Shown here piece after piece: positions 10,485 through 21,517 of a stretch of 64,000 nucleotides of DNA. Both the position numbers and the translations under genes were made by a program. Every line of letters starts with the position of its first letter. Position 1 is the stretch's first letter. Below the pieces are notes generated by a model, which saw only the letters and a list, made by a program, of their open reading frames with translations, made no database searches and had not been told where the DNA came from. Source of the stretch: Raphanus sativus (taxonomy: Eukaryota; Streptophyta; Magnoliopsida; Brassicales; Brassicaceae); assembly GCF_000801105.2 (NCBI RefSeq), contig NC_079519.1, positions 33,269,288 to 33,333,287 on the forward strand, given 5' to 3'.

Positions 10485-12880
10485 TTTGCTCTTTTTGTAG
10501 TTTAGTTTTATGGGTCTTTTAGGTTTTTTCGTAATTATGACGGGTCGTTCTACCGTGTGTTTCTGAGCGGTCTTTTAAAAATTCTGGTGGCTCTTCTTCA
10601 CTCTCTCATGTGTTTCTGCATTGGAGTTGCACTTCATATAAAGAAGCAGTAGTGGTGGTGATAACAATTACAGGAGTTTGGTGGTATTAGCTGTGGGTGT
10701 TGTGTGAACTCAACCTCCTTTTCAGTGATTCTTTTTGGTGTATGTGTTTTGCAACGGGATCTGGTCGTGTTCCGGATTGGATGTTCAACGGTCAGCTGTC
10801 TGGTTACTTATGCCGGAGCGGCAGATCAACGATGTTCTTATTGGTGTGCTTATTTTCTTTGGAAATTTATCTTTACCATAGTCCCTATTGGTGTGCGTGG
10901 AATTTTGGTTTCTAATCTTTACCATAGCCCATATTGGTGTGCGTGGAATCTTTAGTTTCTAATCTATTGTGTCCGTCCATACCTTCATGGTAAACGGTTC
11001 GGTGGGCTGTCCTGAACAATCCAAATTGGTTTCTTGGGCTGTCAAATACTAGTGAGCTTACTCAGCAATCAGCAAGCACTGAACTGCTTTCAACACTGCT
11101 GTGATGAAGTAGTGACTGTGGCTGCAAATAGAGTAGCAACTAAGATCGCTGTTAGTGGCACTAAGAACGGACGGGTTCAATCCTATGTAGCTCGTGGAGG
11201 TCCAAGTTGGCTTACTAATATCATTTTTGTTGATGCTGTCTCCTCACCATCTACATACTCAAGATGAGCCTGCAATGGCTTTCACCTAATGGAGTATGAA
11301 GCCATTTATATCTCCAAACATGAAAGAACTTTAGCCCTGAGATCTTTGAAAAAAGCTAATGGTATGTGCTGTCTAGAACCGTTTTGGCGAATAATCTCGA
11401 ACAAGTTATCGTTGCGAGTTAAATGGACAAAAATGAATTTGCTCAAGCAAGATTCTCTCTGCTCAATTCCGGATTATACAAATATGGTTTGTGGAATGAA
11501 TAGTGTGACAACTCCTCAGCATTATAAAATGGTTAATTGAAATTCAATCATTTCAGGTCTCATAAAAAAGAAGCCAATCATTTATTCATCCGGTAATCTT
11601 TGAATTCTCACTTCTAACGTGAGAAAACAAATAATAAAAGCCCACAAAAGAACTAATAATAACAAGAATTATTATCGTCTTCCGTTGAAGAAAAACTCAA
11701 ACATTGCGGTGGGCGATTGTTTGCATGTATAGATTTTTTGAGTTTAATACTAATAGAAGATATGTTTGAAAAGTCTGCGCAAAAATCAAAGATCTGGTCC
11801 ACTTCAACGTTTTGAATTGCTGACGGGTCATATTCCTCCCTCCCTTCCATCTTTCCTCGCATTGTATTATACTATTAAGTACCTTTTGCTTTTTTATCCT
11901 TTCCAACATTTTCTTCTTTTATAAACATACTATAATTGCTTAATTTCAATATAAAGTTCATTTTGGATTCGTGTATGTTGGTTTCCGTGAACTATTAATC
12001 GGTTTGACCGAACCATGATATCAAGACCGTAAGCTAATATGACAATTGGAAAGTATATATTATGGTTATGTAAGAAAAAGGAGATGATGATTGATACATT
12101 GGGTTTGAACTTTGAAGCCCATCCAAAGTCAAATTGAAAGACCTAAACAGAGCCGTGCCGACGAATTATATTACAGGAACCCATTTTTCACTCAATGCAA
12201 TTATGCAAGGTGAAGATGACCAAGTTTGCAAGGTTTGGATGACCATGTTGAACGTTAGATGATTAAAAGACGAAGCCATCATGGTGAAAAGTGTCTAGAC
12301 CTGATGACAGAGAGAGAGTAAAAAAAAGAGGGAAAGTTTAGAGCTAAGGACGTACGTAGGGAGAAAAAGAAAGAAAGTCATCCGAAGAATGTGGATCCAT
12401 AAAGTAAACAATTACTCTCTTCACTTTCTTGGCGTTGATAGTGTTTTGATATGTGATTGTGAAGACCAACTATGAGTAAAATAGAGATGGAGATCCGTGA
12501 AAAAATATCAGATTTTGTACTTCACTCTCTCCCTAACAAATTGTGAGATAAGAGAATCATGGAAGACATCAGAAGGAGCATCACAAAGAAAAACACATAA
12601 ATTTTCTTATTTCATCAGTTTGTTTAATATAGAAATGAAGAGTTATTTTACCAGTATATGGACTGGAAAGGATAGGCTAACGAGGAGAGCAATTCAAAAT
12701 TTATAATACAAAAGACTTACATGAAAGCATTTTACAAAAAAAAAAAATTGAAGTAATAAACTGTCCATCGAGGAGACAATTTGGTAGTTAATTAATGAAT
12801 TTTTTATTTTATTGGTAATCAGTTCTTAATGAACTTCTTAGTGATAACTAATTTTCTTAATTATCACGAGTACTATTGAG
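10485..12880. other. Unassigned stretch with unrecognised reading frames
   Basis: Between 10690 and 11540 there are several modest plus-strand frames, including one starting at 11034 and one at 11289. I recognise none of them and none links by splicing into a known domain. The base composition is less AT-rich than the surroundings, which hints at an old gene or retroelement. From 11550 to 12880 I see only spacer. Confidence 0.3.
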
Positions 12881-12891
12881 ATAAACAATAT

Positions 12892-13140
12892 GTGGATCTC
12901 TGGCGATTGTGCATGTGGTTAAAGAGCTTGTGGCTTCATGACGCCATAGACAACCAAGGGAAAACGGATTTGCACGTTGCAGCTACTATGGCCATGTTGA
13001 TATCGTGGAAACGCTTATGTCGGCCTCGTGAGTTTAGGTATCCTGTTTCGATGACTTGTATCAGCCGAAGGGATATTCAGTTGTCATTATTAGAACATCA
13101 CAAGGGTGGTCGAGAATCACTTGAGATCCTGCTCCATTGA
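12892..13140 (+). pseudogene. Ankyrin-repeat gene fragment
   Basis: The frame reads DAIDNQGKTDLHVAA, a good match to the ankyrin-repeat core (D-x-x-G-x-T-x-L-H-x-A-A). After a one-base frame change the DNA continues as YYGHVDIVETLMSAS, the next helix pair, and then meets stop codons. So one repeat of an ankyrin protein survives, broken by at least one frameshift and nonsense codons. There are no flanking repeats or membrane domain, so the parent family cannot be named. Confidence 0.55.
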
Positions 13141-13353
13141 TCCACTAAATGTGACGGATATGAATCATCATTTCTAAACTTTACACAAGCTCTAACAAAC
13201 ATGTTTTCAGAATTCTATTTGTAGCATTTAAATCATGAATTCCCGGTTGTCACTTTAGATTTATGATTTAATTAGGGTAAGCATATGTAATTGCAAAACC
13301 TCAAATATGCTTAACGTGTTTCTAAATTATTGAGTAAAGAAGATACTATAGGT

Positions 13354-13396
13354 AAGTTGATGGAAGGTTTTTAGCAAAAAAAAAGTTGATGGAAGG
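13354..13396 (+). repeat. Micro-retroinsertion TTTTTAGC-A(n) in a 14-bp duplication
   Basis: AAGTTGATGGAAGG occurs at 13354-13367 and 13383-13396 without mismatch. Between the copies are 15 bp, TTTTTAGCAAAAAAA. The perfect duplication and the A-tail point to target-primed insertion of an extremely truncated retroposon. Confidence 0.8.
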
Positions 13397-13416
13397 AAAA
13401 AAAGTGGTCACGACTC

Positions 13417-13450
13417 AAGTTTTGCTATTGGGAAAAAAAAGTTTTGCTAT
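13417..13450 (+). repeat. Short A-run between 12-bp direct repeats
   Basis: AAGTTTTGCTAT (13417-13428 and 13439-13450) flanks 10 bp, TGGGAAAAAA. It is smaller than the others and could equally be replication slippage. Confidence 0.5.
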
Positions 13451-13659
13451 GGCGGATTATAGAAACAGGGAGGGTGGACAAGTATACGTGCCTCCGCTCT
13501 GATCCAAAAAACATTTAAATAATAGCTTCTCTTTAGTCTTAATAAATTCAAATTTTCTCATAAGCTCAAAAATATGAAAATGATTGAGTCGAGAACAAAT
13601 TTAGTCTATATCCTTTTAAATGCATAGATCATGGTACAGTAATGTAAGAGAGTTTAAGT

Positions 13660-13712
13660 GACTATTGACTAACTATTTTTAGCAAAAAAAAAAAAGACTA
13701 TTGACTAACTAT
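13660..13712 (+). repeat. Micro-retroinsertion TTTTAGC-A(n) in a 17-bp duplication
   Basis: GACTATTGACTAACTAT occurs perfectly at 13660-13676 and 13696-13712. The 19-bp insert is TTTTAGC followed by A12. It shares its tag with the insertion at 13368, and in reverse orientation with the one at 7993. Confidence 0.85.
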
Positions 13713-14491
13713 GCTTCCACGAAAGAGGTATTTTTTGAAAGTGGACACTGATGGGACACCATTAATTTGTTTGTAATTGTATGGCTTAACGAATAGAAGG
13801 AAAAGACGGAAACTCAATAATTCCATAATTTTATTGGTGAAAAGAATTGTATACAAGGTTATTTAAACAAACAAGCAAAAGAATATAAGGAAATTTTATA
13901 GAGATGAAACAAAATATTATAAGTGTTTTGCATGATAACAAACTCATTAGGAATTTAGGTTTCCAGTACTGCAGATTTTTTTACTAGACACGAATGGTTA
14001 CTTCTTAATTATACTTCAAACAAACATGAATTCTTTTAAAAGTCCTTTTTTTTGGTCAACGGAAAGAAGTTCTAAAATGATAATGAAGTTAGAAACTGAA
14101 CGAAATTAGTTAGTATACAGGAAAGTAAAAGGAAAAACGTGAGATGATATTAACTTGTGTCTAAGAGAAACGTATCCCGATTTGTGGAGACATTGTTTAA
14201 GTGTCCCATTCAAACTAGCTATTCTCCACCTGCTTTGATTTTTATTTAGCCACCAAAACCAAAATCTAAGCTAGATCTCATGTAACTAAACCAAAATATA
14301 ACCATCCAATTAAGCACACATTTGCAATTTTAATATTATCTAGCTCTGTATTTTCATATATTATCAGTAGCTTATAATATTACTTAAAAGTGGTCGATTT
14401 CTTTAAACTAAATTCAAGTTTTGGTTGAAAATTAGTGTTTAATATTCCACAAAATAATAGTAGACCAAGACCTTGGTTATATTAATAAACC

Positions 14492-14566
14492 AAACAAGGG
14501 ACAAGTTGCCTTTATAAAACCGGAATATAAATTCAAAACCCATCGACAAAAACAAGGGACAAGTTG
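14492..14566. repeat. 17-bp direct repeats flanking 41 bp
   Basis: AAACAAGGGACAAGTTG is found at 14492-14508 and 14550-14566. The intervening 41 bp is not a homopolymer, though it ends in GACAA next to the repeat. It may be a slightly longer retroposed scrap or a local duplication. Confidence 0.6.
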
Positions 14567-14817
14567 AGAGAGACCAATCAACATCTTGCTTCTGTATATT
14601 TCATGACGTCATCTTGACACTTGACACTTAAGCTTCATTATGTGGATAAACCTCACGTGTTAAATCCACGAACCTTCGTAGGAATGAAAATTCCACAACT
14701 TTCATATTTTTTTCAAATCAGTTTCTAAATTTCTACACTCCCACTATATTATAAAATTTGTTAATCATGAAAAAGACTTTTTTATGTTAAAATTTCCAGG
14801 TTCATGAACCTCATCTA

Positions 14818-14826
14818 CTATATAAA
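14818..14826 (+). promoter_or_regulatory. Probable TATA box of ERF2
   Basis: CTATATAAAC lies about 80 bp before the ERF2 start codon, a suitable distance for a TATA element with a short 5' leader. Confidence 0.6.
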
Positions 14827-14904
14827 CACATTCCCCATCGTTCCACATAAAAAAAATTCAGATATTTAACAATTCAAAAGAAAAAACTTAGTTTCTCTGT
14901 AACA

Positions 14905-15588
14905 ATGTATGGAGAGGGCGAGATGATGGCGGCAACAGAAACCGAGTACGCTTTGCTGGAGTCGATACGACGTCACTTGCTAGGTGGAGAGACGGAGTTA
15001 CAATACAGTGAGTCAACACCGAGCTCGTGTCTCACAGAGAGTACTTGGGGAGACTTGCCGTTGAAAGAGAATGACTCCGAGGATATGCTAGTGTACGGAG
15101 TCCTCAACGGAGCAGCCTGTGAAACGTCATCTCCCTCATCGGACTTGAGCTGCCTCAGCGACTTTTTAGATTTAGAACCCTCGTCGAAGCCCTCGGCGGT
15201 TAAAACGGAGCCGTCGGAGAATATCGCGGCGGTGGTGCCGCCGGAGAAGGGGAAGAAGCATTACAGAGGAGTGAGGCAGAGGCCGTGGGGGAAGTTCGCG
15301 GCGGAGATTCGAGATCCGGCGAAGTTCGGAGCGAGGGTTTGGTTGGGGACGTTCGAGAAGGAGGAGGATGCAGCTTTGGCTTACGACAGAGCTGCTTTTA
15401 GGATGCGTGGTTCCCGCGCTCTGTTGAACTTTCCGTGGAGGGTTAATTCGGGCGAGCCCGACCCGGTTCGGATCCCGTCGAAGAGATCTTATGCTTCTTC
15501 TTCGTCTGATAATGGGGCGCAGAAACGGAGGAGAAATGGAGAGGACGTGGCGTCGGAGTTGCAGGTGAAGTGCGAGGTTGCATTATAA
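14905..15588 (+). CDS. ERF2: AP2/ERF transcription factor ERF2, C-terminus shortened
   Basis: This intronless 227-residue nuclear activator binds GCC boxes in ethylene and jasmonate defence responses. The N-terminus MYG with [14 protein letters not shown], the acidic motif [17 protein letters not shown] (51-67, the group IX activation motif) and SSDLSCL resemble Arabidopsis ERF2 more than ERF1A. The AP2/ERF domain is at about 117-176 ([36 protein letters not shown]). A basic KRRR is at 207-210. The protein stops after VKCEVAL. Related proteins continue for a dozen or so residues to an ELLV-like end. The next codons in this frame after the stop read ELL, so a late nonsense change probably removed a short tail. 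The change lies outside the DNA-binding and activation motifs and may be harmless. Confidence 0.92.
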   Translation: MYGEGEMMAATETEYALLESIRRHLLGGETELQYSESTPSSCLTESTWGDLPLKENDSEDMLVYGVLNGAACETSSPSSDLSCLSDFLDLEPSSKPSAVKTEPSENIAAVVPPEKGKKHYRGVRQRPWGKFAAEIRDPAKFGARVWLGTFEKEEDAALAYDRAAFRMRGSRALLNFPWRVNSGEPDPVRIPSKRSYASSSSDNGAQKRRRNGEDVASELQVKCEVAL

Positions 15589-15772
15589 GAGCTGCTTTAT
15601 GTGTGTTCTTTTCTTTTTTGGTCAACAGCTTCCTGTAATAGAAAGTTTTGCTATATAGTAAAGTGTTATATGTAAATTACTGTTTCAAAACGCACGGTGA
15701 TTTATTCCAAATTGTATGAAAAGTCAGTAAAATATACTCCTTCAGTGTGTTAATATAAGTAGCTTTAGAGAA

Positions 15773-17036
15773 TTTTTTTTTTTTTTTGTCATTAAAATAC
15801 AGATTCATATTGACTCTGTACACCAAACCGGTAGCTCGGCATCCATGTGAATGACAAAAGACGATTGTTGTCTGATACTGCGTACTAAACGATCCGCCCT
15901 TGAATTTGCCGTCCTTGGTACATGAATGATCTGTGAGCTGTGGAAGCCACTTTATAAACTCTTGATATCCTCCAGATAATTTGCAAACGCCAGCCACTCT
16001 TTTGGTTCCGAAACCATTTTCACCAACTAAGGACAATCCATTGCAAACGTAACCTGAAACTGACGTAGATTCCTCATACATTCCATCGCCCAAATCAATG
16101 CTTCCACCTCCGAATGGAGAGGAGACAAACTTGCCCGCACATTTCGGGCCCCCATTAGTCCTTCATAACTTTCCAGAGTACTGAACCAGCCTTGTCCTGA
16201 AAAAGAGTCCTTATCCTTCCACGAACCATCTGTAAAGCACCTTCTCCCTGGAATTGAGGGAGGCTGATGTACCTGCGGTGATATGGAATGTCGGATAGTC
16301 AAATCTTGGGCCGCATCCCACATAATAGATTCCGTCTCAGCCAATTTTAGCGTATCCCTCGTATCAACATCCAGGTTGCTAAAAACTTTGTTATTCCTTG
16401 CTTTCCAAATATACCATAGGATCCACACAAACTGATGATCATTCATCTTGGGTAAGACTCTCCAGAATAAATGATCCATACTAGTAAACAATGATTCCGA
16501 GGGGAAAACATTTGGATTTGTTGGTATAGCTGATAATGCCCATATTTGCTGCGCTGTAGGACATTCAAAAAATACATGATTTAAAGATTCCTCAGCACTT
16601 CCACATCTGTCACAATTAATTTCCCCTTGCATTCCTCGTGATTTTAATTTTTTTTTGACCGCAACACACCCTGAGACAATCTGCCATAGAAAATGCTTCA
16701 TCTTTGGTGGGCACTTGACTTGCCAACAAAAAGCTTTCAAAGCATCTACCGTCGGTCCATAGAAAGGTAGTTGCTTTTCTTTATCGGGGTAAATCTTTTC
16801 CACCTCGTAACTTGATTTAACCGTATATTTTTCATTTTTGGTAAAATGCCAGCCATCCTTATCTTCTATACAAAGCCTACTGAGAGGTATACTCTCAATA
16901 ATCTTTGCATCTAAAAGATCCACCAAAGCCCGAATCGCTTGTAAGTTTCAAGTTCGAGAACCTGGAATAATAAGCGAATCCACCGTAAGATCCGGAAATA
17001 AATTGTGATTATTTTTGTTTGCAGGTCTCGGGCGAG
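15773..17036 (-). mobile_element. 5'-truncated LINE (zf-RVT and RNase H remnant)
   Basis: Minus-strand frames read the end of a plant LINE ORF2. There is a reverse-transcriptase zinc-binding region (CPPKMKHFLWQIVSGC, then CDRCGSAEESLNHVFFECP) at about 16560-16720, and an RNase H-like part (FTDGSWKD, SPLHSEVEALIWAMECM) at about 16080-16240. The frame continues upstream to about 17030 with an in-frame stop, and frameshifts occur after 16030, so it is dead. The 3' end shows as a T-run at 15773-15788, the minus-strand poly-A. TTAGAGAA occurs at 15765-15772 and 17037-17044 and is a plausible target duplication. That puts both ends within the window and shows truncation on insertion. It separates ERF2 from the RGG gene. 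Confidence 0.87.
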
Positions 17037-17044
17037 TTAGAGAA

Positions 17045-17702
17045 ATTTTTTATTCCAAATTATATAACGTTTTCGGGTTTTTATGTAAAATTTATTAACA
17101 TTTAATGTTTTATGACCGATAAAAATATATCTTATATTTTTTATTGGTTGATTTTCAATTAAGTAAATAAATAATGATGTTTTGTTTAGAAAATATAATA
17201 AATTTAATAATTTTCTTAATCTATATACATAATTCTAAAACAAATTATATTAAAAACGGAGGAAGTAATTAGTTACGGAGTTTTTTTAGTAAAACTAAAG
17301 TTCACTTAATATATGAAAACATTAATATTGTGAATTAATAAAAAATTCTTAAGAAAATCATTTTACGTATTAAAACAAAGAGAGTATATATACCTATAAA
17401 TTTTTAAATTTATAAAGCTGGTAGAAAATATTATATTATAAACAAGCATAAGCTATATTTTTATTCAAAACAAATCGGTTGGACTGGACCGGGGTGACTA
17501 TTGACCCAACGACAATACCGAATCACAAGGTCCGGTTTACAAAACAATGAGGATTAGGTTTTAAGCGCATAAACTTTATACCTCCGCCGCATATTGCTAA
17601 AGGGTTTTCCTACTCACTCACTCTCCTTTTGATTCAGATTTCTTCTTATTGAAATCTTCTAGTCAAAAAAAGCTTTCCCGACTCGATTTTACCAGACAAG
17701 AA
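17045..17702. other. Promoter side of the RGG-protein gene
   Basis: This is AT-rich spacer. From about 17460 the composition changes and a 5' UTR is likely (about 17590-17702). No other feature is recognised. Confidence 0.4.
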
Positions 17703-19429
17703 ATGACGACTCTGAACCCGTTCGATCTCTTAGGAGATGACGCCGAGGATCCAAGCCAGATTGTTTTGTCTCTACCGAAGAAGATCGAGAAACCAGCAGC
17801 AGCAGCTCCTGTTCAGCCCGCTAAGGCCGCTAAGTTGCCAACCAAGCCTCTTCCTCCTTCTCAAGCCGGTAATATATGTTTTATTTTGGTTCGTCTAGAA
17901 ATTCAACAGCTTTTAGTTTTTCAGACATGTGTGTTTCTGGTCTTAATCTTTCTCTTTAACGTGTAATAAAAAAACATATATGTTGTGTTAATTATTAGGT
18001 TGTTTGTTTGCATCAGTATCTTGAAAAGTTAGTTACTGAATGTGATATGAGTTTTTTTTATCTTTGATAAAAATGTAGTGAGGGAGTCAAGGAATGGTCC
18101 TTCAGGAGGTCGTGTTGGTGGTGGTGGTGGTGCAGGACGTGGTGGGCCTCCTCGTGGCTCGTTTAACCCCGGTGGAAACAGACCTCATGATCCAAAGGAT
18201 GGACCAAAGGATGGAGAAAGGAACGGTGGGTTCCGTGGGTACCGTGAGAGTGGTGGTCGTGGAGGTCACATTGGTGGATTCGCTAATGGTAAAACTGGTG
18301 ATGTTGAACGCCCAAAGAGGGTCTTTGACCGCCGTAATGCAACAGGTCGTAGGTAAAGCTTTCTTTTCATAGGTCTTCTTCTACTTTGTGATTACGACTT
18401 TTCTACTGTTTTTTTTAACTTGATGTTTGTTTGGTAGTAATGACCTGAAACGTGAGGGTGGTGGTCGTGGAAACTGGGGTACTCCTGAAGATGATGTTCA
18501 GCCGTGAGTATCCCTCACTTCATTTTGAACTTGCTGCCATTTTTGTTTGTACCTATAAGACTGAATAAGAAACTCTTTATGTTTTGTCTGAAATTAGAGC
18601 AACTGACGGACCCACAGCAGAGGTTGAGAAGAGCCCTGTTGCTGACAAGGAAGGCGGCGAGGATGCCACCACTGATTCAAAGAAAGAGGCTCCTGAAGTT
18701 GAGCAAGAACCCGAAGACAAGGTACAAACATCTTCGGCTACTTTTTAACATGTTATATCCGATGAGAGAAGTATGGATACTAACTTTATAATTGATATGG
18801 GGTTTCTTATAGGAGATGACTCTGGAAGAGTATGAGAAGATTCTGGAGGAGAAGAAGAAAGCTCTGCAAGCCACAAGGGTTGAGGAGAGGAAAGTTGACA
18901 CCAAAGTGTTTGAGTCTATGCAACAGCTCTCTAACAAGAAGACCAATGATGAGGAAATCTTCATCAAGCTGGTGACAATCTTTATTATACTTCTAGTTTA
19001 TATCTCTTGCCTTGACAAGAACAGAGCAAAGAGTTGATCCTTGTTTATTAATATTGTATCAGGGATCCGACAAGGACAAACGCAAAGATGCTGCTGTCGA
19101 CAAAGAAGACAAGGCCAAGAAGGTCTTTGTTTCTTTCTCTTCTCATCATCCACAATGCAAGTCGTTTCAGATTTATAGACATTTTTCGTACTGAATCTAT
19201 GCTTTGTTTTGTGTGGGGTTTGTAGTCGTTGAGCATTAACGAGTTTTTGAAGCAAGCTAATGGAGAGAACTTCAACCCAAGAGGTGGATACCGTGGAAGA
19301 GGAGGTCGCGGTAGTGGTCGTGGACAGAGAGATGGAAAAGCCAACGGAGGAGGAAACCCAAGGAATGGTGGAGGAGTTCCTGCTCCAGCTATCGGAGACA
19401 GTGATCAGTTCCCATCGTTGGGCAAGTAA
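17703..19429 (+). CDS. RGGC: RGG-box RNA-binding protein (SERBP1/hyaluronan-binding type)
   Basis: Seven exons (17703-17868, 18079-18352, 18438-18503, 18598-18721, 18813-18971, 19063-19122, 19226-19429) join in frame to 350 residues. The protein begins MTTLNPFDLLGDDAEDP, the Stm1-like N-terminus. A Gly/Arg-rich region follows in exon 2 and an acidic Glu/Lys-rich middle in exons 4-6, with MTLEEYEKILEEKKKAL, the HABP4/PAI-RBP1 core. The last exon ends in RGG repeats (GGYRGRGGRGSGRG) and QFPSLGK. Proteins of this family bind mRNA and ribosomes, and plant members affect stress tolerance. Synteny points to At5g47210 (RGGC). I start at 17703 because the upstream in-frame ATG at 17649 would add a tail not seen in the family. 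Confidence 0.92.
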
Positions 19430-19961
19430 AGACACCCCCTTCTGGTCCTACAAGCATCTATCTATCTATCTACCTCCACTCTCTCTTTAGTTTAATTTTG
19501 CTGTCTTAGTTCTACTTCTCCATCATTTTTGTTACACTTTCACTACAAAACATGTTTGGTAGCTTTGACTTTATGATGGAAAAACAAAATTATAATCCTA
19601 TAATCCTTCTCCTCTCACAAATTTTAAGATTCTTTTTATCTTAACGCTGTCTTTAATCTGATCATTTTAAGCAAGAAATGTCTAACTGAAATATAATTCG
19701 AATAATTTACTAAAAGAGTGGAGAAAGTAGAAAAGGTGGTCTTTGATTTATTTGAATGAAGGGCCTTTTTTTTAGTTTAAAGAATTTATGGGTTTCAAAC
19801 TTGGAAATACATTAGATAAAAGAATAGCAAAGCTATGATGAAAAACAAAAGGAAAAGGATTCAACGAGTTGTCAATTGTAGAAGTCTTACATGCAATGCA
19901 AACAAATGATTATAATGGTTGTTGTAATGATCCAAAGAGACTTGTTGAGACTAATGGGGAA
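19430..19961. other. Convergent 3' spacer
   Basis: The RGG and Rab genes converge here. Both 3' UTRs and polyadenylation sites must lie in this AT-rich stretch. No other gene is seen. Confidence 0.5.
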
Positions 19962-21517
19962 TCAAGATGAGCAGCAGCCTGATTGCTGGTTCACTGGCTG
20001 TCCGCGAATCTGGACAGTCGGTGGCTTGGCACCTCCAGACGGTTGGCTAGCCATTCTGCAGACAAGAACCACAAAAAAGGTTTTAAGTATCGAAGCAAAG
20101 GGGTTAAGGAAAGGACCACAAGTAGAACTAGAATCTAATCCAAACCTGGTCTTAATAGCAGCAGTCATGGCCATGAAGGCTTCTTCAACATTGGTTGCAT
20201 TTTTAGCACTTGTTTCCAAGAAAGGGATCCCAAGTTCATCTGCAAAAGCCTGTAGTAGTAGTAGTAGAAGATGACAATGTTATTTCTGTGTTTCAACAAG
20301 GTTCAGAGCGAAAGAGACCAGTTGGTTGAGTTTATTTTACCTGAGCAGTCTCAGTGGAGACAACTTTCTGTGAAGTGAGATCGTTTTTGTTCCCAACCAG
20401 TAGCTTGTTCACATTCTCACTGGCGTAACGGTCGATTTCGTTCAGCCATTGCTTGACGTTGTTGAAGCTCTCTTGGTCAGTGACATCGTAGGTGACCTGC
20501 CAAGAAACGTCAAATGTGAGGGAGAAACCATAAGGATCGATGGATGTATCAACAAGAAAGATGATTTGATTTTGTTAAGAGTGAGAGTGCTGCATACAAT
20601 GATGCCATGAGCTCCTCTGTAGTAGCTGCTTGTGATTGTCCTGAAACGCTCTTGGCCTGCTGTGTCCCACTGTTTAGCGAAGAATACAAAAAAAAAGGGT
20701 GACTACGTGGCTCTTTGTAAAATTGTGAACTGATTAAAGTAACAGATTGAGCTCAAGAACACTTACGATCTGGAGTTTGATTGTCTTTCCGTCCTGTTCA
20801 ACTGTGCGGATTTTCTGCATCACATCATTAGGAAAGATTAATACTTTTTTGATTTTTTTTTTTGGTTTTGGTCTAAATCAACAAAGCGGGGGAGAAGAGG
20901 AGGCTTACAAAGTCAACACCAATGGTACTGATGTAGCTGTCCAGGTAAGAATCATCCTGTACACACAAAATTCCAAATATCATCAAACTATAAGAAGCAT
21001 CTAGAGAGTATTGAACTGATGATAAAGTATTGAACTGCAAGGACTCCATTAATTGTTATATAGGTGTTCAATGTTATAAAAGAAGAGATAAGAAACAAGA
21101 GTTTTTTTTAACTTACAGCAAATCTTAGAAGCAAGCAGGATTTTCCAACACCAGAATCACCGATAAGCAAAAGCTTGAACAGATAGTCACTGCAACCAAA
21201 ATAAAATACAAGGTTAAAAACAATCATTAAAAGACAAATCTAAGTGAATAAAGATGATGTCTTTTGTCATGTTTTTTTTTTCAGTTCATCTGAAAAGACA
21301 TGTTGATGAATTTGTTCGCATAAATTATTAAACATAAAGTTGCAGATCTCAGTCAAAATTGCCTAGATCTAAACCTATATGTAAGATCCAAATCGAGAAT
21401 CGATCAGACAAGATTAATTACAAACGAGGGAAATTGGGTGGATCCAAATCAAAATCGAGAAAAAAAACAAAATTCAAATAAGAAAATAGGAGAAGCGGCT
21501 TACTATTCAGGATTCAT
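19962..21517 (-). CDS. RABD2B: Rab GTPase RABD2 (RAB1 homologue)
   Basis: This small GTPase drives ER-to-Golgi vesicle traffic. Eight exons on the minus strand give 203 residues starting [20 protein letters not shown]. Visible motifs are the P-loop GDSGVGKS (15-22), switch [10 protein letters not shown], switch [15 protein letters not shown] and ETSAK. The C-terminus is QQSGCCSS, whose paired cysteines are geranylgeranylated. The first exon is only 14 bp (21517-21504), and the stop is at 19962-19964. No damaged motif is seen. By synteny it matches At5g47200 rather than RABD2c on chromosome 4, but these proteins are nearly identical and sequence alone will not decide. A (GA)n tract at about 21590-21606 sits in the 5' UTR. 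Confidence 0.95.

Larger units (their letters stand above)
13141..14817. other. Spacer and ERF2 upstream region
   Basis: No gene is recognised. The stretch contains a cluster of micro-insertions (13354-13450, 13660-13712) and a 17-bp direct repeat pair (14492-14566). Nearer ERF2 there are TGACGTCA (about 14604-14611) and CACGTG (about 14653-14658), which are bZIP-type core sites. Confidence 0.4.

Noticed and set aside
15773..17036. Live reverse transcriptase gene
   Set aside because: The frame lacks the RT catalytic domain, has an in-frame stop near 16950 and shifts after 16030.
18094..18372. Val-rich open frame overlapping the RGG exon
   Set aside because: It is the alternative frame of the Gly/Arg-rich exon 2. 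The RGG frame splices correctly and is conserved.
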